A program made the position numbers and the translations under genes. A stretch of DNA of 28,174 bases, from the IMG/VR virus record IMGVR_UViG_3300027749_000409, positions 1 through 28,174 of that record. One strand, 5' to 3'. A model generated the notes under the pieces. That model saw only the letters and a program-made list of their open reading frames with translations. It made no database searches and was not told the DNA's origin. This DNA comes from a virus. Below are positions 7,133 through 19,100 of this stretch, piece by piece (positions within the stretch are counted from its first letter, which is position 1; each line of letters opens with the position of its first letter).

Positions 7133-7140
7133 TATTTATC
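7133..7140 (-). promoter_or_regulatory. T4-type late promoter motif (GATAAATA) before the 49-aa ORF
   Basis: The motif lies in the 59-bp gap after the giant gene, ending only 4 bp before the ATG at 7128. Initiation at the usual distance would begin at or inside that ATG. The motif may therefore serve the endonuclease and the 201-residue gene, with the 49-codon frame translated only from read-through transcripts. Confidence 0.5.
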
Positions 7141-7187
7141 TTAGTTTTTATCCCCAAAAAAAACCTTGGTCGTTGTTGATTGTTGCA

Positions 7188-10100
7188 CTAGGAAGAAGGT
7201 ATTTCTATCCTTCGAACCAGAATGGTCACGTCAACACCGTCTGCAGGCGCCGAGTCCAGGGTCACTGACACCGGTGCCTGGGCAGTTACAGTATAATAGT
7301 CGTCGCTCAACAATATCCCGCCCACATAAACTTGTACCGCTCGGCTTAACGGTTGCCAATATTCAGTGTTTGTGATAGCTGTGTAATATGGAACATCCTT
7401 TAAGGCCATGTAATAACTGCCAGAATTAACTACCACAGCGCCTTGATAATAAGCAAGGCCCACTGTGAAGGTCAATCCTGTGGTGGTGCCTGCTGTGGTA
7501 TCAATTGACACATTGCCAGGAGTGACCAAGGTAAACTGTGTTGACCCATTGGTTGCACTGATCTGATAGGTTGTTGGATTTGTGTAATCAACAATGGTGC
7601 TGGTACCGCTGTTGGTGCCACTTACCACCACAGGATTACCCACTATCAACAACTTGCTTGATGCAGTACAACTACATGCAAACAACAGATTGGTTATGTT
7701 AACACCAGTTACAACTTGAGTGGTAGCCCAGGTCGTAGTTGACGTGCTGATTGTGATATTGGGTGCGTTAAATACTGTGGCAGTTCCATTGGCCAAGGTG
7801 CTGGTACTCACAATGTAATTTTGGTATGCTTCAGGAAACAACATGTTACGACTTATATTGTACACTATTGCAGCGGTTTCGTGTGCTGCCACAGCAGTAC
7901 CCACGGTGCCACGCAATAGTCCGCTGACTGTGTTTGCTACATAGTCTATTTCACGATACATGATACGTTCAGCGTTGATTGTTAGTTCTCCCCATTGATT
8001 TAATTCAAAGTTTGGAGCCGACAATACAGAAGCATTGTCTACAAAAATCTCGTCATCGTCTGCAGCCAAGGGTTGAGTTAGTTCGGTGGTTCCTGATTGA
8101 GTAATTGAGTAATTCAGTTGAATATTCCGCATGGTCTGGAATATACGGCTGTCTACAACAGGAATAGCTGGCGCAGTTTCAATGATCACTACTATGTCAC
8201 CGGCTGCTGGCGGCGTGTTGAATGTCACAGTTGGAGCAACATACGAGTAGTTTGTGCCAGCAATAATCACATTGTTTACACAGACCACAACGGTGGTTGC
8301 CCCTGTAGGTGCAGCAAATGCAACCTGGGCGCCATTTGCAGTGTAATTCGTGACTGGACGATTGTATATTCTGAAATCCATGGTATCAAATTCGCTGCCA
8401 GGAACCAACTCTTCCGGTGCATAACTGCTGAATACATCGATATAGCCACCGCCGTCCACATTGATATCTGTGGCACGCAATCCCAGGTACGGATCCACAT
8501 AGGCGCTTGAATATACGGCATCTAGAATGATTGGACTAAAAGTTGGAAATCCTTCGGGCCCATATGTGATATTGTCAAATGGATTGATATCAAAGTTGCC
8601 CACGTCAAAGCCGGGATTTTGATTGAAGGCTGGAGCAGTCACCATTACTCCAGGGTAGCTGGTGCCCGGTATCAGTAACGGTAAACTGAGCCCGGGCATG
8701 TTTGGTGTTGGCACATAGTAGCCCATGGTTCGATCAGCACCGTTTAGATTTTCTGCCAAAACCACGGTCCACATATTGGGATCAAACACTGTGGCATTGG
8801 TGTTTTCAGCAGCCTGCCACACAGTATTGTTCCAACGCACTCGATTGCCGGTCACATAAGATTCTCCTGGGATCCACTCAAATATAGTGGTCACATATTC
8901 ACAGCGATCAAACTTTAAGGTTACTGTAAAATCACGCACCAGTTGATTGCCCATGACTGGCACAACAGCATAGCCAGCTGGTAAGGCACCACCACCACCG
9001 ATCAAGGTCACATCAGGTGTGGTAATATATCCAATGCCTGTATTGGTAACAGTTATACCGGAAATTGTGCCTGTTAACAAATTAACTATAGCCGTGGCAC
9101 TTGCGCCAGTGCCACTCCAGGTAAGAGTGGCTGATCCATTCAACTGCGACCCCAAAGTAAACACAGGAGCATCTGTGCCCGTGGTTCCAGCCGCGGTCAC
9201 AGTGTACAAATTGTTCACACCTGTATTGATATGATAAATCTGTTGCCCCACACTGTAGGTTGTGGTTGCAATCCATGGCATGCCAATTATTACGTCAGGA
9301 GTTGATGTGTACCCGGTTCCACCTTGTAATACAGTAATTGAATTCACACTCAGCGTGTGATTGTTGAACCATTGTTGCCATGGTTGACGCCCCCACACAG
9401 GTGCGTTTGAGTCTGCATCGCTGACAAATGTTTCTCCCAAGCTGAGTGATTCAGTGTAGGGAGTCAGTACCGGGCTTACAAACTGTGGCACTTCAAGTTC
9501 AACATCCCAATATGCAGGCACATCAAAATCACTCAAATTGCCCGGGTAGGTATCCAATCCATCATAGATCAGATTGAATGCCAGGGTCTGTACATGGAAC
9601 GGTTTGACTTCTTGTAGGTAATCCTCTACAAAAGTTTGATTGTCTTTCTGGTACAACTGATACGGTTGTAACCCACGCAGTCTATGATCCACATCAATAA
9701 AACTGCTCAATGTTAACCAACTGGGTGCTGAAAATTCAGTATAGATAAATTTAAACATCAGGATCAGCAACTGATTGCGATAGATCAATAGATCATCGAT
9801 AAAAAGTTCTTGATTGATTGCTTGGATTATTTTTCTAGTTTCAATCACTGGTTCTTGATCAAAGTATTGTGCATCAAAAACTTCAGCATCAAATCCGTAC
9901 GGTCCTGCAGCATAATCCCATAAATCTTGATCAAACTGTATGGTACCATCTTGTAACCCTACTCGATCCCATCCAGTCACCGTTCGTAAATAAATTTCAA
10001 ATTTGCCTTGGCCGTTGTCAGTGACTCGTACACTGCTGCCAATTGGTGCTGTTGTCAGGCTCAATGTTTGTAACGCTGCAGTGTTTGTTACTTGCGCAAT

Positions 10101-13100
10101 TGGTTGTATTGTGCTGTTATAACCTGGTCTAAACCAATTGACATAGCTCCAATAGTTTCGTGTGTCATAGTTCTGAATCCGTACCAGCTGGGTACTTCGT
10201 TGTGTGCCATCCGTGACCACTTGATACACAGTCCATCGTCCGTTTTGGCTACTGTCGCTCAACACCAGGTATAGGTAGCCAAGATTTACCGCAGATAAAT
10301 TTTGATAACTCAATATCTCAAGAGTGGCAACTGTGGCATTATAGCCAGTGGTACCAGTGATCAAGACTGCGGATATTGTTAAACTGGTCGATATGGTATA
10401 GGTACCAGCTCCGCCTGTACCAGTACCCAGGGCCAGGATTGTGACCGATGAAGGAATGCCAGTACCGGTCACTGTTTGCCCAACTGCAAACACTCCAGTT
10501 ACTGTGCCAGCAACAGTGAGCACATTTCCAGCCACTGAAGCCAATGTTGCAGTGGCGGTGGTTGCAGCAGGTATAGGTTCGTTGCTGTTCAACAGATTAA
10601 AACTGCGTATTTCTGTGATAGGATACTGTGCTATTATGGTATTGGTGCGTTTTAGATAATTTTCCAATGCAGTAAATCTGTTCACAAACATGCTTTGTCT
10701 TGGTCGGAATTGTACTCCATAGCGCATGCCCGGGCTTAAAAATGGATCTGGTATCTGAGCACCCGACACATCCACTCCACAGAAACTGTCTTGTAATTTT
10801 TGGTAGATACTATCATTAACAAAACTGTCAGCTCTGCCGTCGGCTACGAATTCATATTCGGTGTGTATGTTGGCTGTAGATCCTGCCGTCTGTTGGTCGT
10901 ATTCTACATGCAGTATGGTGTCGCTGGCACTGATAAATCCCTTGCCATTGTAAATTGCAACTGTGCTGGCATTCAACGGTGCCACATACGGTATGCCACT
11001 TGTGATAGGACTGGCTATGTAACTGGCAACGGCTGTGGTGCTTAAAGTCTTGCCCTGGGCACTAGCAACTGTTGTGATTCCTCTTACCCAGAAATAATAG
11101 TAGGTTGCAAAAATGCCATTCACAGTCAAGGCCGACGTCACAGTGTAACTTGTGGTTGACAATGGTATCCCAATGCCGGCATAACTGATAGGTGGTTGAT
11201 CACTTTCTATCCACTGATAGATGTCTACTCGACTTCCTGGGAATATTTGTCCCCAACGTCGACTGGCGTAAACTATGTCATCTTGATTGGGGTCAATAAA
11301 TCTTACTGTATCGGTATCCCACCAAATTTCTCCAACATGGTCACTTGCCCAACTGTTACCGTTATTGTGTATGGTACCAGTGTTATAGTTCGCTGGGTCC
11401 ACTGCTCCGGTATAGTCAATATTTCTACGTGCCACTCCAAGCACAGTACCTTGCAATGGATCAAAGAAATCGTAATAGGTCTGTGTGCTACTCAACAACT
11501 TGTCAAAACTGTAAACTGAATTTATCAGGCCAATATTGACCGATGCTTGTTGTTCATGTAGCACAGTCCAGGCCGGTACATCATTGGTGTTCTCAAATAC
11601 TGTGGTTGATCCGTAATTTGGATTGTCGCTTCCGCCAAGATCTGCACCCGGAACACCCACTATCAAGGTACCGTAGACGTAGTCTACGGCATAACCAAAT
11701 GTGTCACCAGGTACAAGATTGTTTCCATAAATCTGTTGCCCAAACACAAATTTTCCAGGATTTGACACTGTTTCATTGGCGCTGGGCAAATAATCAAATG
11801 TGTATGCTACACCGGAATTGGCTATTGGATTATTGAATATGGTACTACGGTCATCAAAAATTGTTTCTCCACCGTCAAATGGCATGGCCTGGTACACATT
11901 GCCGTTGGGCGAGCCAACCACTAAATTTGTGCTGGTATTATTGACACTGATTGCTGATCCAAATAGGCCGTACAAATTGGGATTTGGACTGAAAAGACTT
12001 TGGGTATAAGCAAAAGTTTCAAATTGCAAGGTTTCAAATAATGAAGGAGCTCCGTAATAAACTGTAATCATTCCAGGGAGCACTGTTAATTTATTAAAGG
12101 AAGTTGCTGCATCTACATTGATCACTGACAGAATCAACTTGCCGGTCACTACCAGTACCACTGTGGTATTCAATGGTGCTGTCACAAATAAAATCTGCTG
12201 GCTTGCGTTGTTGTAGGTGTAATCAGTATTTTGTATCTGTAATACATTGTTCAAATACACCAATGGTGTTGATCCAGGATAGGTATATACAGATCCTATA
12301 AAAAATATTTTTGTAGTTCCATTGCCAGCAAAGGTCAAATTACTGCTAAGACTGGCATTTACATTTGGTATCACAAAAGATTGAGCCCAGTAACTGGTGT
12401 TGGTTGGAGACTGTGCCGATCCTATACTTGTTGACAATGCAATGTAACACAAGGAATTATACATCACTCGATCGTTCAGATAATACTGTTGTGTACTTGT
12501 CCAGGCCACTGGAGATATGGCCAAGGCCAATCGAGCTAGTAATTGTTCTGTGGGCGCATATGGAACTGCTACTTCAATGTCGTTGATCCTGATGGTGTCT
12601 CCAGCTGTTAGTGTTGGATTGGCCACAAGACTGCTGGTTACTCCATAAACACGACTTTGATTTACCTGTCGTTCAACACTTCCGGCTTGTGTGAGCACTG
12701 TGCTGTCTTGAGGGGCCCCAATGTACAGGCTACAGTTGTTGGAGCATATGGCCACAGCCTGGCCAAACTTTGACGTTTCTTCTGGTGCTTGGGCTGTGAT
12801 TGTTTGTACAAATTGAAACTGATTTGTTTCTATTTCTAAATTGTCACCCACTACCAGCTCTACCAATGATGACAACACTATGTTGGATCCAGATATGGTA
12901 AATTGTCCATTTACATACTGTGCAGTGTTGGTCAAAAACACTCCATTTAGCAGTACTGCTATGGGCGCAGTACTGGCCCCAGGCATGGCATACGTTGTTT
13001 GGGTGGCATCTGTCACTATGTATTTGATCACGCTGCGATCATATGCGTACACTGACCCGGCATTATTTACTGAAGCAGTATCAGCCATTGTGGCACCGAC

Positions 13101-16100
13101 CAATATTGTTCGTCCGTCGGTACTAGTGCTGATACTGGTTCCAAATCTCGCATCACCGGGCAGGGCCGGACTGAGCATGCTGGTGTCTAATACACCAGCA
13201 CTCTGCCAATATGTTTGAGTCTGAACAGTGATAGTTGTACCATTACCAGGAACTATTAAGAAATGCACAGTGGTGCCGCCGGGTGCAAAGGTGTAATCAA
13301 TATACGGCCTCTGCAACACTTTATCAACGTCTATGCGTAGCGAGTCAATATTGGTTGCAATATACAAATATGGCTCAAGATCATAATCATCAGTCGCTCC
13401 GTCGCTGGTAAATTCTGTCACTGTAGTGCGTGCCGCAATTATTGTGACTCCAGGAGGAGGAGGTGTATTGAATATAATCTGTGTGGCATTGATGGTATAA
13501 TTTGCAGGATTATTAAACAACACATTGTTCACTGATACTGACAGTTGATCTGGTTTTTGATAATTTATTTGTATGGCCGTGTTGTAGGTGTAGGACTGTG
13601 TTGTACCATCCGCTGTAAAAGCGATTGTTTGTTCTGGAACATCTACTCGACCATATGTATAAACCAAATTACCGTCAGCAGCTCCAACATACATCCACCG
13701 TTCGTCTTGACTGATGCTGGTTGCGGACCCAAATGACACAGCATTGGAGTTTACGACATTTCCATTAAGTCCAGCTGTCAACAGTTGTGTTATTTCATAA
13801 TTATTGGTGGCAGGAATTTGATACAACATTGTTGCATAGCCACGTCCGGCACCGCTGGCATCTGCGCCAACCACAGCCCAATTGTTGTCGCCCCAACTTA
13901 CAGTGTTACCAAATCCAGATACACCATTTGCCGACAAGGTGATGACGGTGTTGGGTATATAGGTACCCGAACTGGTGCTGGATGCTATTCTGCGGGCAGT
14001 ATACACTGCACCAACTCCAGAGTTTGCGGCCGGACTGCCTGTTAACAAGCTGAAATGATTGGTGGTTTGTGCCACCGATGCACCGTATAAACTGTTGCTT
14101 TGCGGAATTGTAGCACTAAGTGATTGCACAGTCTGGAATGGTTGTTGTTTTTCAATCACTTCCCAATGCCCAGAGCCGTTGTTGTCCACCCAGGCTCTGG
14201 CACCTGGTATCAGTTGACTGGCATACGGCAAGTCTACCACGTCGCTGGCCTGAGCCACTCGCATGGTCTGCAAGGACCATGCTAGTCCAGTGCCGGTTAA
14301 TGTGGTTTGGTTGGTTGAGGTAAAGGAATATGCTATTACCACCGTGGTTGGAGATGGTACCGATAATACACGATAAACTCCGTCCACGCCTGACGCAAAA
14401 TAACGTACAATCACAAGATCACCAAATGTCAGTCCAGACACCTGTGTAAATCTTGCCACAGCAGTGCCATTTAAATTGTCTGTTATCTGTGTAAGTTGTC
14501 CAGGAACTGGAGTACACCTATACACATTCCAACTATAGCTGTTGTCTCTGGCCACCCATATCGTGGTGCCTGTGCCAATGATATTGATATTGGCACTTAT
14601 GCTGGCTGGATCATCCAGACTGTAGACTGTGATATCAACATCATCAAGATTCACATATCCAGCCGACGGCAACGCAGTATCCAGCATAGTTGGATAGATT
14701 GTAGGCAGTATGTCTGTGTCGGTAATCCTGTAACTTTCTCTCCAGAGATTGGATAACAAAATTGTCTGATTGGCCTGGCTGGTCACGCCAGGCTGAATGA
14801 TCTGCACTGTGCTGGGGTTACTAGTTAGATTGGCTTCGTTGAGATTGATTTCAAAGTAGCTTCTATTGGCATTGGCACCATAGGCTCCAATCAGTACACC
14901 CCAGTTTTCATATATTTGATACTGTCCACTTTCTTTGGCGAGATTCACTCGAGTAAACAGATCCGTGGCTCGTTTTGAACCTTTGGTCTTGATAAATTGC
15001 TGGTAAAGATTGACCTGGCTTACATCATCAAGATTGAGATCTACCATGTACTGTCTTGGTGTAAATCCTATCAGATTATAGGCCAACAAATCATTGGCGC
15101 TGTTGAGATTGGCAGTTTGTGTATTGTAAGTATTGGCCAGTTGATCTGCCTTGTTGGCCAGATTTGGTAATAGTCCTTGTTGAATACGGTCATAGTTACT
15201 TTTGAGCCAGTCATTGTAATCAAATTGAGTCTTTGGTTGAACCAATGCAACGGCCTGCCAGAAATTGTTTTTATACCTAACAATTTCTCCCTTGGTATAT
15301 CGCAGATTTGATTGCCACGGCTTTACATTGTTGTTATTTAAAATAAATCCTTGGGCATCAAGGGTTCCGTTCCAGTCTGTGGAATTGAATGCATTGAGAT
15401 AAAGTCTGTTTTGCCTGGCACCAGTGATTGGCTCATAAATCAAATCATTAAAAATAGTCTCATTGTCAAATACTATGATATGTTCGTAATCAGTAAATCT
15501 TAAATTTAAAAAACTAATTGCCTGTCCAACTGTGGGCTCTGGATTTATTTTAAAGCTGTCTCCGTTCCTTTGTATGATCAAGTTGCGTGTGGCAAAGGTC
15601 TGGCGATTTTGATCCAGCAACATATTTTCAGGACTATAACTGTATATATTGTCAACCACTGCTCCTACCTGGCTGGCTTCCAGTTGTCCAGCAGCCGGAT
15701 TGAGATTTATCAAGGTGCCTGTTTGCCAGCCCTGCTGACTGAAATACAAGAACTCCTGGGCCATTTGTGGCCAATCTAGGGTGTAGCCATTTTCAATCAG
15801 AGTGAATTTCAATCCTTGTGATTGTAAATATTGTCCATAGCTGAGCAAAAAATCAACCATCATGGCACGATTGATAAACACATATCCGTAAGGAATGTTT
15901 ACCACATTACTGGTATACTGTGCAGGCACTTGTACCGTGGCTCCGCCAGCTGAAACAGTTTGTAATTTGCCATTGGCTGCACTGACCACTATTGGAAAAT
16001 ATGGACTACTGTTGCTGTATCCGTATACTGCCCAGCCTGTGTCAACTTTTTCAACAACCACGCTGCTGTAGGCAATTTGACCAAACGGTTGATCTTTGTA

Positions 16101-19100
16101 GACCAATAGATTATAACTTTCAGGAGGAATTCGCAGGCTTTTATTTTGACTTTCTGGGCTGGATTTTTCTAGATATATTTCAAGATACTGTTCATTGCTC
16201 CAGGCTGCCATGCGATAACACAGTCGTACATCAAGGTTGGCAAGATCTGTTGTCAATGCATCTGTACTGTTTAAACCGCTTTGTTGATTGTAATCCACGA
16301 TCCAGTTGATGTAACTGGCCTTGCTGACGCCGTTGCCATATACTTGCACTCCGTTGCCATCTAATCTGTAGCGTTTATTATATAAATATTGTCCAAATTC
16401 TTCGCTGTATTTGTAAAGGTCGCGATCAGCAAACAGGCTGAAAAATTGTGCTGGTCTTGTCAATGCCAACAATCTCATTACTGCAAATGGATAGCTAGAA
16501 CTCATCCACCACGATGCTTCCACAGGTCCGCCATCGCCCACTGCCCAGCTTTTGCGGAAATCGTTGGGATTGTAAAGACCCACAACTGATTGTATTGGTG
16601 GTAGCAATTGACCTAAACTGTCAACAGGAATAACCGATGTCAGTCCTGGCCTTGCAAAATTGGGGCGGATGTATGGTGCCACAGGATCTGCTACCAGACC
16701 TTGTTCAAGATCTCCCCATAGCACCAGGTTGTCACTGGTGTATGGACCAGGTCCATAGCGGCCTTCCCACCAGATGGGTTTTTCACTAAAGCCCAACATC
16801 TCCCACGGTGTTGTATTGGGAGTCATGGTATCATAAAAATATCGATAAATACCGCGCCAGGCACCTTGGTCTAGCACTGCACCGTTGATTCTATTGCCAG
16901 CTGTGCTGTAGTTGAAAGTGAATGGGTTGTTGGCAAGAAAATCTTGCGTGGTATAATCCAGCTTGTTATAACCCACCCAGGTCAAAAAGTCTTGGCCAAG
17001 TATTTGTGTGAGTTGTGCTTCGGTATAATCAGTGGTGCGGAAAAATCCTGGCAACACTTCGTCTATGGTAAGTGGTACCGGGTTGAGATCATTTTTGAGG
17101 TTGTTGTAAATTCTGGTTTCAAATTCCAGCAACACTTGATCGCGTATGTCACCAAACGCAACTGTGATGCTGCCATCGTGCCCTTGTATGACCATGGCAG
17201 GAGTGACATAATTTGTATCCAGATACATTCTGGGTAAAAACTTAGGATACAGTCCCACCTTGGTAGGAGTGTTTGGCACAAAATTTCCATAGGTGGCACT
17301 GTATTCATTGATGGTCACTACGTCACCGACAGCAAGGTCAATCAAGATAGTCAATGTTGGAGTATCTATTCCTACCAGGTATTCAATTCCTCGAGTGAGT
17401 ATGACATCATTGACGTACACCAACAATCCCAAATAGTTTGAAGTGGTAAAGTCATATGTTTGTACTGTGTTGAATCTGGCAGTGGTAATGGGATTCACAG
17501 TGGTTGAATTAGAAATGACAACCGACCCTGTGGGCAACATGTCACTCCAGTAGAACGGACTGATGCTGGTGTCCCCAGCATTGATGATCGCAATTGATTC
17601 ATCAACAATTTGAGGCACAGTCATGTTGACAAAATCATTTGTGATTGAAGTGTTCAACAACAACGATTTAAATTTGATATATTCTCTACTGTTAAATTCA
17701 ATGGCATTAAAAATATTGTACTGTTCGCTGCGTAAAAAATATCCAGCCAGGGTAAGTGGCGCACTTTGTTGTAATATCTGCAGTCCATAAGGAATGATGT
17801 TGCCTAGATCTCTGGTGTTATTGGCACCAATGACCGGCCCTTCGAGATTGATAAGATTTTGTGCTATGGTACTGTAGTGATTTCTAATTGTGCCAAGCGT
17901 GAACAGATTGCTGTTGCCATTGAGTGGATTGTTTTCAAGATTGATTGGTACTTGATAAAATCCTGTAGCACTGATTTGGTCGCTAAGGACCTGTACTTCA
18001 ATCAGGTCACCTGGTACTTGCACCCGTTGTAAGGTGATAGTGGTAGTGTTGGAAGTGGTTGTATAAGTGTAGTTGTCGGTACCGGTAGCAAGATCATATG
18101 GCTCAATGAAGTTGGCATTAATAAAAAGTTGCACAGCCGGAACCGTGGTATTGTTGTTGACTGCAATGTCCAACCTCAATGGCGTTCCGTCGTAGACAAA
18201 TCTGAATTGTTGCCTGATTTGACTTGGTGTAACTGCATCCTGCCACCCAAGTTCTCGCTGATAAGTGAGACGGCTGGTATATTGTCGTACGAATCCTGTG
18301 CTTAGTGCTGTGGTAAAACCCACACTGTCTATGGTGTAGTTAAAACTGTTGCTGTAGAAATTGTTGTCAAATACAATATCTCCAATATTGGTCAGATTAA
18401 GGTAGGTCAGGGGAAACCCTAGCACAAGGTCTGCAGTTCCATTCCCAACAGCATAGCTAAACAAACTGCTGCCAGTGAAATTTGAACTTGGGTAAACATC
18501 TAGATTGCTAAAACTGATGCCGTTGGCATCATAGATATCAAACTGCGGTGGTTGATTTACACTGGTTTTTTCCTGGGCTTGAATCCAGTTCAGGCCATCA
18601 AAGTAAAAACTTATGCCCTGCCAGGTAAATCCATAGGTGCTCACAATACATTGATCACTGACCGCTGTATAAAGTTCTATCAAGTTAATTATGGGCTCGG
18701 CAATCAAGGGCGGTACAGTATCGGGCGTGATAAACTCGACCATGTAAACTTTGTTGCGAACTTCAAGATCTAGATCGGCTGCAAAAACTACGATACTGCC
18801 GGCAATCAGTGTATATCCATCTGGCGTAAATCCAATTGAGCCATTTACTGTGCTGAGTGCATCTGTTTGAGTAAAATCAATAATATCTACGGCACCTATA
18901 CTCTCGGTACCAGAGTTAATTAAACGAATATTTGGTCTGAATTCCAATACAGGGCGTCGTGCCCTGGCTGCTTGGTTATACACCGGAACAGTACCGTTGT
19001 ATTCAGCAGTGAGAGTTATAACATCGGTATGAAACCATCGGTTACTTCTGGACCAGGCATTTTTATCCAGGCCTGCTCGATTTATAGTTAGGTAATCAGG

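Noticed and set aside
6335-7140. Group I intron or intein around the endonuclease gene
   Set aside because: No intron core pattern or intein splice motifs (Cys/Ser start, HN end) are visible, and the flanking coding segments overlap rather than join in frame.
7146-7172. CCAAGG followed by a T-run and GGGG downstream of the giant gene, considered as a terminator
   Set aside because: Only a four-base stem (CCAA/TTGG) can form and the T-run lies in the loop instead of after the hairpin.
16378-16392. TATAAATA on the plus strand
   Set aside because: It lies inside the giant gene with no plus-strand gene downstream; probably chance in codons of an AT-rich stretch.
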